A stretch of DNA of 64,000 nt, from positions 5,244,368-5,308,367 of the forward strand of contig JABACO010000019.1 of NCBI GenBank assembly GCA_013339895.1, read 5' to 3'. The notes beneath the pieces were generated by a model, which saw nothing but the letters and a program-made list of their open reading frames with translations, was not told where the DNA came from and ran no database searches. Of this stretch, positions 1 to 13,439 are shown piece by piece. Origin of the DNA: Ephydatia muelleri. Lineage: Eukaryota; Porifera; Demospongiae; Spongillida; Spongillidae. The stretch's first letter is position 1. Each line of letters begins with the position of its first letter. Both the position numbers and the translations under genes were made by a program.

Positions 1-1306
1 TAACGAAAGATACGGCATGGGTAGATGGATAAGGACTAAAAATATTGAGAGATTACTGCTAACTTCCCGATGAATATGTTTTCTTTTCCTTATCTGTTAG
101 GTGTTACATTTCCGTATTAACTAGCGGCCATGCACATCAGCTGTCTGCGCTTGCCAAATCAGATTGTACAAAAATAATAATACGTGCTGTGCACAATGGG
201 GCAAGCCTCAGGACAGACGTTAACCCTCTCGACTCCTACAGAAAGTCATCAGAGAAGGTTAGTACATTAATATGCCACTCCTGAAAGGAGTGGCTAATAC
301 GATGGCCCATGTCCTGGCTTCAGAAGTCACACTACAAGTATTTCTGTTTTTCCAAGACGCTGAAACTGTCTTGTTCTGGAACAAAATGTGATGCCGGGAG
401 TACCATTTATTGTACTGCTCTTTCTGTTCTGCCACTACTCCAACTTATGTAACTGTATACTGAGTAGTTTGATGGTGTGCAATAGAGCTCCAGCCCATAT
501 GGAGTTCTTACTCGCCGGCTATGAAGGTTGTGTCATGTATACATACAAGATGATGATAAAAACCTAGCATGCCTTTTAGAGCAGCTGAGATGTGAAAGGG
601 GCAGTGACCTTAGCATCAAAATTATACACAAGTGGGGGGTGAGGGTGCCACAAAATGGCAGAGATGGACAAAACGGATGACAAAGTAATGTGACTCCCTT
701 GAATAATTGCTAGAAGGTCGATTCTAGGTGTAAAGTTGGTGCAAACTTCAAAAAGCCTTCCTGTATGAGCAGCAGAGACTGCCGGCTTGATTTTTTGATG
801 ACAGTAAAGCCAACCTTCTGATGTAAATTGAGAACAATTATTAGTCCAATGACCAGAGGCTACCCCAGCACACTGGCATAAGACAAGGCAGTCCCAGACC
901 TACTAAAACACACAGAGAGGATGCAACATCCATGCACGGCTATTGCCACAACCCGCCAAGCCAAACCAGTATGGAACCAGTCGAACCAGTTTTGTCACTA
1001 TATTAACATGGTGTGTTCCTTTGTTGCAGTTGAGCACGTGTGTTTAGCCAGCTATTGTGTTCCATACTGATTGGTTGTAGCGCAGACTGTGTGTTATGCA
1101 ATACACAGAGAACTAGCTCACAACCACAGAGATTAGTACTGTGAACTCCGTGCACATGATGGGCCTAAGCTCCGCATCTGAAGACAGCAGGAAGTCTATT
1201 GCAACACATGTGGAGCCATATAAGAAAAGAAGTATCACGTGATGATAGCAGATAAGTTTATCATTTTCTAAGGCAGCTGAGAGAAGCGGTGCAACCAGCG
1301 TGGGTT

Positions 1307-1362
<56 letters not shown>

Positions 1363-1799
1363 TGTGTATGTTTGTGTGAAATCAACTCTTCACAATAGTG
1401 CGGCAAAAGGAACCGTTATCAAAGACATATATGCTTTCCTCCCTCAAGTGCTTATAACCGATGCATGTTGCTACACTGGGATGCGGTGGTATCAACCAAA
1501 TAACTATGTTAAAATCACGCTAACCTTTAGGTGTCTTAAGCTACAATGAAGAATTATTCCGATGCGCTGTTTCGTTGCCTTTGTCGCTAATATAGTTTCG
1601 TGCCCACACCCAGGTGCGGTTGACATCACCACTAGCGGTGACGTTTTTGGGACGAGACTATTATTCATAATACCGCGTCGCTCAATAAGGAGACAGCCTC
1701 TTTCCCCCTCCGTGCTTTATACACATGCTCCATCTGATTCTCCGCGTCGGGTGGAACAGATGTCACTCGAAAGCATGGTCCACGGCGTGGGCACGTTGG
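1..1799. other. Non-genic left edge with a fragment of a dispersed repeat
   Basis: No convincing coding exon is seen on either strand. Bases about 61-120 resemble the outer end of the inverted-repeat arm at 5165-5235 in the same orientation (shared 'cccgatgaatatg' followed by a diverged T-rich stretch and 'ttaa'). A further copy of that repeat family therefore probably runs off the left edge. A TG microsatellite lies at 1308-1360. The ORFs across the microsatellite are repeat translations. Confidence 0.5.
1308..1360. repeat. (TG)n microsatellite
   Basis: Uninterrupted TG dinucleotides, about 26 copies on the plus strand, outside any gene that I can recognise. Confidence 0.95.
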
Positions 1800-2900
1800 A
1801 GGTTATACAAATGATTATTAGGTACAGTGCCCGCTCGAAGATACGGAAATTAACGGAAAATAAGGCATATTCATCGAAAACTGTCAGTGTTCTATGCCAA
1901 GGGTCACGTTACCCCACTAATTGTACTCATCCTTACCTCTAATTAGATAGAGCAGCACTTACCTTTGCAATTAACAAAGCAAACTACTATGATGCAATTG
2001 AATTTTAGCTGCTCTTCAAGCTCCGCTTTTGATCTTTTTATAAAATCTTTCTTCGCGTCCCATGTACAATGCACGTGCAGAAGATTAATGCATTGCACTC
2101 ACTCAACTTGACCCTATGCACTGAATTGAAAATTCAATCCAGCATGTGAACACGCGCAGTGCAAATGTTAGCAAACTTTGCATGCACCCTGTATACATGT
2201 GTGTATATGCAGCATGCCTACATTTTAGGTAGATGTACATGTGTACAATACTGTCGGTATGTAATAACACTTATGCGAAGTTTGTACATGCAAGGCAGCA
2301 TGTCTACCCAAGTGGGCATTTGAGATACACGTGTGTGCAGCTGTTATATGCATGCACATACCAGTGATTGGTTGTCAGGCTTCCTGAATTAACCATTGCA
2401 ATCAGTCTCAGGGGCACATGAGCCTTAGTCAACATTCAAACTGGCACCGAACAAGTTTCATACAATGCCTCTATTTCTAGTGCACATGTGCAGAGAATTT
2501 AATGCAACCAGCTAAAACCTCTCACTTCCACTAACCTTCTCGACTTCATTTGACCCACACTCCCACAGGTATACATGTGTACGTGCATGTGATAATAACA
2601 CCAAAGCAGAGATAATATATCATATATCTGACCTAACATGTTATCAGACTCACCACTGAATTGATGGTTGTATATGCCAAAAAAAATCTTGAGCAATACT
2701 GTAGGACTGCATGAATAAGCCAAAAAATTATACAACTAGCACACACGGAATGAACAATCGAGGGGCATTTGCCTCTGTCACATTATAAGGTGTCAGATCT
2801 TATGTGTGCATGTGTGCATAAAAATGTCTGCAAATACTTCATAAAGTGGCAGAGGTGGACATAAAGATAGGTCTGGCTACCTGCAGGTGGGAATGTACTA
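1800..2900 (+). repeat. Inverted repeat, left arm
   Basis: About 1.1 kb that recurs in reverse complement at about 4045-5290. Matching blocks include 2393-2560 with 4530-4682, 2640-2720 with 4240-4320 and 1850-1920 with 5140-5210. By eye the better blocks agree at roughly 90% or more, with scattered indels. No ORF spans the arm. This looks like a foldback-type element or an inverted segmental duplication; arm ends are approximate because similarity fades. Confidence 0.8.
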
Positions 2901-4044
2901 ACTATCAAATTCTTTACAGAAGTCAATGTTTTCCCCCCACTATTATATTTTCAATAATACCTTAATCTTATCTTGAATGTCAAGACCTTTATATCTATTT
3001 CCTGCAGCTACATTTGCAATTGAGGTGCAGCCATTTTAGGTACCTACATTATAATGCCCCTAAATAACAGACACACCGATACAAATTACACATGTCAATG
3101 CACGCATGGTAGTACACCTCACTTTATAGGTACACTGAACTTTGAGACAGTTTGGCACAGGGAGTTAGCAGATGTTTTATCCGTGTACCTGTTTAGCTTC
3201 AAATACCAGCAACAGTAACTGCTATGCAGACCAATATCCTCTGCACATTTGTAAATAGCTCATTAATTAGAATACTTCGCGCGTTTACCTCCGGCGATAA
3301 AGTAGTGCCCTATTGGAACACGTTGGAGCTTTGTAGGACGAAGGGTGCGCAATGCAAGTTCACGTTCACGAAGCTTCTCAAGCAGTTTCATATTACACGT
3401 AGTTGGAAATTTTGACAACCACGTGACACATTGCGTCCTTGGTGGTCGTGCTGTCAAATTTAGCTGTGAACTTAGAACATGCATACAGCCAGGTTACAAG
3501 CACATGGAAATGACTTGGGTACTAGTGACAAGTGGTACGTACACTGAAAATTTTGGTAAGTACAGATTTGTGAGAGGGATGGATACAGGGCTTTTGGAAA
3601 GTGAGTTGGTGGGTAGATTAGGTATTGATCGGCATGTAGGTAGTGTTCGGCATCCATGTGTTATTATTTAAAGGGAACGTAGTTGCTTTAAACTATACTT
3701 ACTGCGTCCTAAGACAACCCAGAAGGATGGTTTTTATCCTGTTTAGAAATATTGAAATGCCTTCTTTGAGGCTCTGTATTGTGTTGAAAGTGTGGTTGCC
3801 GAACACTCCCTACTGCCGATCATACCTCACATTACCCTATATGGGGGAGTGCTGTAAGCTCCCCCCATCAGGGACTGCGGCAGGGCCCCAGAAATGTATT
3901 TAGAAGTCAGTGAATAATTGCTTAAAAAGTACTACATGTGCCCTTAGATTATATGAAAGGGGGAGGGTGCAACCCATATCCATCTCTGAGTTTGCGTCTT
4001 GTTACTATGGTGATAATTGTGCTAGCTTAAATTGAAGTACCTAG
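2901..4044. other. Spacer between the inverted-repeat arms
   Basis: About 1.1 kb of sequence between the two arms. The longest ORF is 108 codons (3345-3671, plus) with no motif that I recognise and overlapping ORFs on the other strand, so I do not call a gene. If the whole 1.8-5.3 kb unit is a foldback element, this is its loop. Confidence 0.4.
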
Positions 4045-5290
4045 CAGAAATCCATTATCAGCCAGACCTAGTTTTATGTCCAACTCGTTACTTTGTGAAG
4101 CATCTGCACAGACATTTTATGCACGCCTACACACATACAATCTGACACCTTATCATGTGACAGAAGTAAAAACCCTTCCATTGTTCATTCCCTGTGTGCT
4201 AGTTGTATAGATTTTTGGCTTCTTTAATCATCATTCATGCAGTCCTACAGTATTGCTCAAGATGATTTTTTTTGGCATATGCAACCATCAATTCAGTGGT
4301 GAGTCTGATAACATGTTAAGACCGACATACACGGGTCGACTTCCTGCCGATTTATTGCCTGCAACTCAAATGAATATGCGTAAAAACTCCGTAAAACTTT
4401 AGTTTACTGAATTTTCACCCGTATTCATTGGAGTTGCAGGCGATAAATCGGCAGGAAGTCGACCTGTGTATGTCGGCCTTTAGGTCAGATATTTTTATAT
4501 ATTATCTCTGCTTTGGTGTTATTATTACGTGCAGAAGGTTAGTGGAAATGAGAGGTTTTAGCTGGTTGCATTAAATCCTCTGCACGTCTCCACTAGAAAT
4601 AGAGGCCCTGTATGAAACTGTTCGGTGCCAGTTTGAATATTGACTAAGGCTCATGTGCCCCTGAGACTGATTGCAATGGTAAATTCAGGAAACCTAACAA
4701 CCAATCACTGGTATGTGCTATAAATGCATGTGTATAACAGCTGCGCACTCAATCTCCATGAGTATCTCAAATGATGCCCACTTGGGTAGACAATGCTGCC
4801 TTGCGTGTACAAACTTCGCATAAGTATTATCAAATAACCAGCCGTATTGTACACATGTACATCTACCTACAAATGTAGGCATGCTGCATATACACACCTA
4901 TACAGGGTGCATGCAAAGTTTGCTAACATTTCCACTGCGTGTACATGCATAGGGTCAAGTTGAGTAGGTGCAATGCATTAATCATCTGCACGTGCATTCT
5001 ACATGGATGCAAAGAAAGTAAGGTTTTATAAAATGATCAAAAGCGGAGCTTGAAGAGCTGATAAAAATCAAATGCATCTATAGGTAGTTTGCTTTGTTAA
5101 TTGCAAGGTCCACCGCATCCTTGACTATCTGATCAATTAGTGACCCTTGGCAAAGAACACTGACAGTTTTCCTTAACTCCCGATGAATATGCCTTATTTT
5201 CCGCCTTATTTTTCGTATCTACGGTGTTAATTTCCCTATCTTCGGCTGTAGACCCCGTTACAATCATTTATAATTGGTTGTGGACTGTCG
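4045..5290 (-). repeat. Inverted repeat, right arm
   Basis: Reverse complement of the left arm at about 1800-2900. It is longer partly because a 161-bp MITE has inserted at 4319-4479. The outer end (5165-5235) is also similar to bases 61-120 of the window in direct orientation, which argues that the arm belongs to a dispersed family and is not unique DNA. Confidence 0.8.
4319..4479. mobile_element. 161-bp MITE with long terminal inverted repeats, TTA target duplication
   Basis: The ends are imperfect inverted repeats of about 45-60 bp: the left end begins AGACCGACATACACGGGTCG and the right end is its near-complement. The element is flanked by TTA on both sides (4316-4318 and 4480-4482). The other inverted-repeat arm keeps the empty site, with a single TTA at the matching place (about 2630-2650), so both insertion and target duplication are directly visible. 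A 3-bp TTA duplication is typical of PIF/Harbinger-type elements; that assignment is inference. No coding capacity, so non-autonomous. Confidence 0.8.
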
Positions 5291-5969
5291 CGTACCCAGA
5301 CCCTACTGACGTAAGCATAGTGCGTTGCAACCATGTAACCGGGGTAAGTACGTCGATCTGTAAGCTTCGCGTGTGTGCAATTTGTGTGAAAAGCTTCTTA
5401 ATCGTTCTGATATCTTGACCACATGTATATACCTTAATTTGTGTGTTCTTGAAAGCCGCGTCCGATGTTGACGTTGTGTTAACTGCCATAAGAAATATAT
5501 ACTAGTAGCTTCTAGTACCATTCGCATATTCTAGCGGTTCTGATTATTTCTAAATCGTTTACTAAATTTAATAATTATTAACTAACTACAGGTAGTTTTG
5601 TACAGGTTGTTTGTATAAATAAGTGCATTTTCTAAATTATTGGAAAAAAAAAAAAAAAAAGTACAAACTCGCTACCCAAAATACCAGGCCAGTTTGATCT
5701 GGCAAGGATTGCCTGGGCATTTTGTCACATTAGCAGTGCCAGATAACTCCTTCCTCATCGTCACTTCATTGGAAACTGAGCTCTTGCATGCAGCCCAGAA
5801 AAGCAGCATTCATTCACAGAGCCTCTGGGGTTCATGGCAGTTGACAATTTTCAAAGATTGGGGGGAGGGGGGGGGGGGGGGGGGTCTATATTGACTGATT
5901 GGGTGTGGGTGTGCGACCTCCCACACCCACACCCAGTCAGTCATAAAATTTGGGGAGGGGGTGGGCTCA

Positions 5970-6002
<33 letters not shown>

Positions 6003-7880
6003 TTGTCTATGGCTTTGAGGTAGGCACATTATCCTGGGCATCAGAAGGTATTTAACATTTGTCCAGCAGAAACCATTTAGAGAGGTAAATTATAGGTATG
6101 CATTCCACATCCATTTCTTGCATACTGGCTGCAGAAGATGGATTTAGAGGCTAAGGGTAGGCACCTCTCCTGTGGCCCCCCAGCTAGGGCTTATGGGGGA
6201 GCACTCTAAGCTCTCCTATCCTGGATCTGGGGCTGGACGTCAAGAGCTGTGCCACTTTTAAAGCCTTGTGAACCAGGATTTGAGCTGCAGATTGTTGACT
6301 CGCAGCAGCCATGAGATTAAAAATGCAATGATGTACACAGTTTGACCACAATGCTGCTACGCAACCATGAACTTATTATTATTATTATTATTATTATTTG
6401 GGACGGTGTCCAGCAAATGTGTTAGTTGTGCTCAGTTTATTTTCTAGGACAAAGCAAAGAAAGAGCAATTGCTTGCTTGATTGCTATTTGTTATGTTTTA
6501 GGCGTACCAACTAATGGACTGTAACCCGATTGGAGCCAGCTGCACTCAATATAATTTAAAGGTCAGAAGTGTCTTGCATTGAACTCTTGTCATTCAACTA
6601 TCTTTCTTGCTTTTGTTTTCAGTGGTGTATGGTTTGATGGAAGCTACATTGCCAGCTATTTCGGACGCTCATTACGTATTCCTGATGCGTAATTGCAAAC
6701 GTCCGTTCATTTTCCGCGCACGCGCTCGTTGAAATGTATGGAGTGACTTACACTATTTGTTCTCTATAAGTCTTAAATGCATAATTGATTTTTCCAGAAT
6801 TCAGGGAGATCAAAGGTATTGACTTATATCGTTCTGAACTCTAATACATATTATTAGTCCTCATTTGTCCTCATTCAAGTAACTGCATTTCTATAGATAA
6901 GTATAGAAATCTTAAACAAAGCAGTGTTTTTTCATGACTTTTGTCAGTATTGGTGAAAGAAGTTAAGTTTTCCAGATTTTGTAATGTTCATAAATCATCA
7001 CTGAAGACTTTTGACTGTATTTTAAAAGCCTTTTACATCCTGTTTTAATAGTGTCCAAGGTCATTTTTGTCATCAAGGTTCACTCATCGGCCATTTTAAT
7101 ACTGATATACTGTTACCGTGATGACAGATTAGAGCTGAACTGGACGGAAATATATATAATAACTGATAGGTAACTTGTTTTCCTACGTGTTAGAGGATCT
7201 TGATGTGAGTTTGTGGATACGCTGAGAATCTGAGAACTGTCCATAATCGACTATAGCGCAAGTTTAGTGGATCGAAGTTTGGAAAGGAACTATATACATG
7301 TAAGAGCTGATTTAGCTAGGCAGGAGTATACGTGCAGTACAAGGCACCATCGAAGGCTAATCAATACAGGTGTTCACCTTTAGTATGCCTTTTATAGCCA
7401 TATTTAGAATGTGGGTGTTCGGCACAGCCAACTACTACTACGGCACAGTTACTAAGTAACAGATACTGGAGTGCGTAAGCATCTCTGGTTTCAGTGGTTT
7501 GTATGGGGTCCAGGTGAAAGGTTTACTTACGGAAACCATGACTTAAACTGACTGTAACCCTAAGCAAAAGTGTACAGATTATGTACGGATAACGATGTGC
7601 CTGTGTTTGTTCTACTTTAGAAAATGGCCGGTCCCTATTTCCCGCGTTGTAGCGACCACCATGCAGCTAGGAAAATGAAGGTGTCTTGAAATTAATTCGT
7701 ATTTATATGGCTATGCCCTAGAGGCATGTGGAATTTTTAGTACTGTGGGAAGGATACACCAAAGAAGAATCGTCATGGGTTCCTGAAACAAGCCTTAATG
7801 TACCGACTTAATAATTTAATAAACATAAATCATATGCATATAGAATAAAATGATCTAAGTTTAAATGCATCATCATACAG
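5291..7880. other. Intergenic DNA, no gene recognised
   Basis: Contains an A-run (about 5642-5659), a G-run/hairpin/C-run structure (5866-6002) and an ATT trinucleotide run (about 6375-6398). The remaining sequence is AT-rich, with only short ORFs. I see no exon here that I can support. Confidence 0.5.
5866..6002. repeat. Hairpin flanked by a G-run and a C-run
   Basis: A run of about 18 G ends at 5884, then comes a perfect-looking stem ('gactgattgggtgtgggtgtg' type sequence paired with its complement about 8 bases later, centred near 5915), then a run of 30 C at 5973-6002. The whole unit is self-complementary from the outside in, so a single strand could fold into one long GC hairpin. The ORFs of poly-Gly/poly-Pro here are artefacts. 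Confidence 0.75.
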
Positions 7881-7886
7881 CAACGT

Positions 7887-10800
7887 TCAGAAATGCTTCT
7901 TAACTACATTCAATGAAAATGATTGCTGTTTGTGAAGAAGCATTCCATCTTCACCTTGGGTGTAGACTATCGGTGACCATCTAAGCTTGCTGTGCATTCT
8001 TATTGGGAAGTCAACTTGACACCCATCTCCCAGTCGATCATAAACTTCCCACTCTGATGAGAAGAATTGTTCTGAGAAATCAACTGTTTGATACAGTTTC
8101 CCTAATCCACGTGTTGGTTTTGTACCCCTATCTCTAAAGAGATACCTGAAGACATCCATTCTAAATTCTACAGTAAATTGACATTTACGAAGTTCCTATA
8201 AAGCACAGAATGTACACCTAAAACCACAAGAAGAGCCGTTTACCTACCGCTTAGCGACAGCTGTTGATATAATCTATAAGAAAATTTTCTTGTTTACTTT
8301 TCATTGCGTACATGCGCATGCACATGCTAATATTAAAGTACACACATAACATATTCTGCAATGCAGTTGGGACTTTAATGCTATAGCATAAGCATTGTGT
8401 GCATGTACAGAAGTCATGGAAAAGTCCAGCGCACTAGCGCACAATGCTTATGCTAACATTAGCCACGGAAGATACATAAAAATTAGAAAGCTATGTAGTG
8501 CTGTTTGATAAGGGAATGTGCTATTGTGTTGTGTGGGAGTGTGGTCACAGGTCAACCGCCTCAAGATAAGCATCAAAGGTCATTATAAACATACTCGCCC
8601 TTCCACAATACCACCACTAAGGGTAGTCATAACAGCAACACACAAAAAAATACGATGTGCTTGTTGAGCAGGTTCCTTTTCGGCATGAGGCTCTGTCTGC
8701 CTCAATACCTCCTAAGATGCATTGTGTTTACAACTGCATACTTTTGTAGGCATTCTATGCGAGCTTCAGTTTTGTTGAGGTCACCTGCTGCATCCCACTT
8801 GTTGCATCCCACTTGTTGCTAGACAAATATGCGTGCTTGGCATCATCATTATGCTTCTCAACACCTGTATGGATTTGTAGGAACAATTTTTAGTGATTCA
8901 CCTAACTCACCTTGACCTGAAAACATCCGTAAATTCCCATATTGCTGTATATGATCAGGCACATGATAGTGCATGTAAGGTGTCACATTAACCTTTTGAT
9001 AGCCTGCTGTTTTTATATTTAGGAAATTGTTTATCCACTGCTTTGCCTATCATTAGATATACAACTTCATAAATATACACTGTCAAAAAGTACGTAAGTA
9101 ATAAATGAAGTTCATCTAACACAAAATGGTTAACAGGAATTGTCAGAAGGGGAAGGTGTACAGATCCCTGCCTTGTGTTGATTGCCCTTACCATTGCATG
9201 ACAGTGTCTGGCCAAATGCAAACATTCCATATCAATAGCATACTTGTGCAGGCATGCTCATACTGCAGGGATGCAAGTGTTCTAGCATTTGTTATAGTAT
9301 AAGTGCTCTTCTGGTAATGACATGTCCCACCTATACAGTGTATGAAATGGTTTGTGCCACACCTACCACATAGTGATTGCTAAAGAGATACCATTAAAAA
9401 CACTTGATGCACTGATATCATGCATGCAATCACCTCTTTTCCTTATGTACATTGCAAAAAGGACGAGCATAGTTGACATGTGCTTCATTCAGGCCTAACA
9501 TCATAAGTAAGAACTAAGAAAAATAATATGCAAATCAGTTCAACTGTGTACTACTATTATGGTGCATACCTTCATGTCCCCTCCAAAAAAGAGCTCCACA
9601 AGATATCTGTTTTCCCGTACTTGAATAAAGCCAACATCAAGCAAGGTGTTGATTTCACAAAAGGGTGCAGTGAATGAAAGTATCGTAGCATTCGTGGCCT
9701 TTAACAGCACCAATTGTGTGATCGCCTGCATATAAATAATATGAATGGAGTCAGCAGACAGGATATAGTTATTCATTAGTCTCCACATCAACCTTCATAT
9801 CATGTCTGGATGATAGAATGCCTACATGCATGAACAGTGCAATGCACTGCACTATACTCTGTGCATGAGTAAACAATGTTTAATGTTCTGATGAAAGGCT
9901 AATGGTTGTGGACTTACCCCTCCCTGTTTAGATTGGGCATGGGAAAGCATATAATGGAATAAGTAGGGGCTTTGTCAAAGGTTAGTGGGTCAAGCCTGCT
10001 TCTCTGTCTGCAACCCCCCCTCTAAATAAACTATCCCCAAACTAGATTGTCCCTTTGTCTGGTTCCAGGTTTGATATAAAGGAAAGCAGACATTCAGTAT
10101 CATAGTGAGCCTATACGCTGACCCACCCACCACTCCACATGTGCATCGAATTGTACCATGTACACAGATTTTCTGGTCATACATCAATGGCAGGCGACAC
10201 CCTTCGGGCTTCTACCCTGACCAACCACCCAAGCCACTGACCGTGTCGTGGTGTGGCATATCTGGTCGAACCAATGGGTTACCCTTGGTCTCAGGTCGGT
10301 TCAGCGGTTGAGGGCCAACCACTCTCCATGACCTCGTCATGGTAGTGGCAAGTCTGGTCACATCTAAGAGTAGCCTGCACTACCCTTGGTCCCAGGCCGG
10401 CTCGACTGCACCCCTGTCATATGCCTGACCGGTTCAGCTTGACCCCCTTATGGGCAAACCAGTTAACCCGTTAACCAGCTAACATAGGGAGAATGGGACA
10501 TGGCTTTAATGATAGTGAAGCTGTGAGCATGTGAAAGAAGGAGCATTCATGCAGCATTAAGTATTGCATACGTAGATATATATACCCAGGACAGTAACAT
10601 ATCTAATTCAACAATGCTTCCAGATCCAGATAAGTATCCACTTTGTGGAACCAAAATAGTGAAGGACAGAATAATGATTGTACTAGTTCTTGACAGTTTA
10701 GCACCATCACCACTGAATTGTATGCATATCTTGTCTCCAGGATGAGTGGGAAAATCCTCCAGCTGTAGGTATAAAAAAAATTTTAAATAGGGCATTTATA

Positions 10801-10990
10801 ATTTTGCCATTGTAGATTAGCGTGTGCTTACAATTCTCGATATTTCCTCAGAAACTGCGACTTCAACGTGTCTGTACGATCCGTCACAATCGGAGATACG
10901 ACTCAGTTGTACCGTGTCGTTTACTTCTGCTTTGACCTTGTGAGGTCTCCGAAGACTGTGGCACTGCGCTGAGAGTGCCTGATAAAAACT
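7887..10990 (-). CDS. Uncharacterised SGDGA-motif family protein (several exons)
   Basis: Exons on the minus strand. One of about 50 codons ends at 10832 (donor gtaagc). The next runs 10762-10586 after a 69-bp intron, in phase, and carries FSGDGAKLSRTS followed by a hydrophobic IIILSFTIL strand. Another, about 9735-9571, reads KGHECYDT and then VELFFGGDMK at its donor. A possible last exon is 8159-7890, 90 codons, ending in a stop. The order 'SGDGA, then [ED]-C-Y-D, then GGDxK' matches a family I recall from sponge and cnidarian genomes, often repetitive and transposon-associated; its function is unknown to me. In the third exon the frame must shift by one at the TTT at 9677-9679. Joining the last exon to this gene is a guess, and the phase between the second and third exons is unresolved. 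Confidence 0.4.
8376..8460. repeat. Small hairpin / possible MITE remnant
   Basis: The 25-bp sequence around 8376-8402 (containing 'agcataagcattgtg') recurs inverted at 8436-8460 with few mismatches, separated by about 35 bp. It could be a short foldback element lying in an intron of the neighbouring gene. Confidence 0.6.
10055..10480 (+). repeat. Dispersed repeat, copy A
   Basis: Shares with 53765-54325, in the same orientation, an opening 'ggttccaggtt' near a TATAAA-like motif, a central 'gcgacaccct...gggcttctaccc' block, and a closing 'cccccttatgggc'-type block. About 10 bp of the central block are identical in both copies and the rest is diverged. Copy A has no internal minisatellite. 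It could be an LTR or promoter-bearing non-autonomous element. Confidence 0.55.
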
Positions 10991-13351
10991 GTCGCTTATG
11001 GGGATGTGTGGGTGTGAAGATGTGTAGGTGTGGGGATGTGCATGTGGGTATGGAGATGTGTAGGTGTGAAGATATGTGCGAGCACACATGACAGTGTTAG
11101 GGCTTACCTGATAGCTTGATGCCCACCACCTTCCCTCCCTCCTTCCCTCCCTACTGACAATCAAACACAACATTTTTTTATACTAATACCTTTCTCATTG
11201 GCGCGAAAAAGTATTCGCGCACGTGCTCTTATGAAGTCGAGTCCCAAGTAGTTCACTCCTGTTTGAGTGTTTGAGTGGGAGTGACATAAACTCTGAAGGC
11301 AAATAATGGAGTGCTAGGCCCCTATGTTATTATCACTCCAATCAATTGGACTGCTGTCATCTTTTATTAACACCTCTCCAGGTGAGGGTGAGTATCACCT
11401 AACAGGAGTGGTGATCATCCCTCATTTTTTGCAGTGAAGTGGTGAGTCCAATATTTCACTGTTGTGGCAGGGGCAATGTATTTGGGGATGGAGGGCCTAA
11501 AAGGGTAAGACAAATATAAATTTTTAATTTATATACACCATATCCATAATTGGGGTGCCATGGCTCCCACCTTAAGCTGCCCCTGCCTTGCCACTTTGAG
11601 GTCACCATGTAGTCATCTTGTAAGAGGGGCAACATCTGGCCACTAACAACCTGTGTTAAATGGATGTGGTGCACACCATGTACAGAATGGTACCAGCCTA
11701 TGAACTAATCAGTGGAGTGTCTATTGAAACTCAACGCATCTTAAGAGTGAAAATCCAGGATACAACGAATTTAGTTTGACCTACAGCCTCGTGATTTATA
11801 GACAACACTGCATGCATGTATACTAATACGAAGGCGTACCCGGCGTCGAATCTGACGTACTTCAATCGCTTCAAAAAACGCTGTTCTGTTCACTAATTGA
11901 GCCAGAAAAAACCGGACACAACTGAATACAAAACATTTAATTTCATTGCGCGCACCTTTCGATCGACGTTTTTCTTGTAGACAGGAGCAGACTCTCGAGT
12001 CTGCAATGATGGATTATACTGAAGCGCTCTCTTGGGTCTTAGTCTCGTACCCAGACGAAACCCAGTTGCTGGTTAGCAGGCTTAAGCGTTAAGTAATTTG
12101 TTGAGTTAACAATGAACTCTTCTCTTGCCTCAAACGTTTAGTACTAAAATTCTTAAATCATTACCTTTTGCATAAAAAATAATTCACAATATTTATAAAA
12201 CTTATACAAAATCAAACGGAGCAAGTACATTCTCATGTACAGAGGATCTATGGATGTCCGAAATAGCTGGTAATGAATACTGTGTTTCACCTTGAAGGAA
12301 CAAAGTGATGCACTGTAAAATAAATTTTGTATTCATGTGACATGTTCATTTTGGTACGTGTAGTTTATGGTGCATATACCAAATATCCAGCACTCAGCTT
12401 CAACACACAGAAATGTGCTGCAAAACACCTTGGGTGTTGGCATTTACACACCTAGGTACAACACAGTGCAAACATGGACATGCCCCCATTCACCTGGGAT
12501 ATCAGTCTTGCCACGGGGACAGTAAACCATGGCACCATGGCACCATGTCTGCCCACTGAGTTCAGCGCTGGCCTGTTCTGGACACACCTTGGAATTCGTG
12601 TATTGGATTGCAGCCATGGTATCACACACTGTAAGTCATCAGCCAATTTGGGTGGTCATCAGTTCTTCAAGGGTCCATGTAGGCAGCAATACATGTCACT
12701 GATACTCACATGAGCCTTGGAATTAATCTGCATTGATATGTCTCATGCCTAAAAAGAGTGGCTACCTGACCCTCAGGAGTCGTGCAGCCACTTGAGTTAG
12801 TTGTGGTCAGTATGCAGTGAATCTTTGACAGGGTCTAAATGTTTGGGTAGCGTAACATGCCCAAGGTAGTTAATGCTTGTGGCACTCTCCACTTCCTTAC
12901 AAAGACTGCCCCCAGTCATTCCAGGTGAGTTTCCACTGAACGGCTGAACACAATATGGATGTCTATAAAAATACATAAGACAAGTTGTCCAGTGTAGACC
13001 TGCATGCAAGAATCCCCCCCCCCCCCCCTCCCACACGCACACACACCATTAGTCATTGGAAAGTAGCACAAGGTGTATTACATATTACATAAGCCATTGG
13101 CATAACCTGGGGCGAAAGGTAGCAGGTTAGACTATAGGAGGAGTTGAAGGCTTGTATTAGTTTTGACAGCTCTATTGATTGATTATGGATATGTTTAGTT
13201 TAAATGCTCTGTTTGGCCACATCTGATTGTGGTGGCTACAGATGCACACCCTTCTTGCACACACACACACAGTTATCTAAGCAGCTAGTGTAATCAGAGG
13301 TGTGATAACATACCACGTTTGAATCACCGCCCCTTATAGTCATGTTTTGTC

Positions 13352-13439
<88 letters not shown>

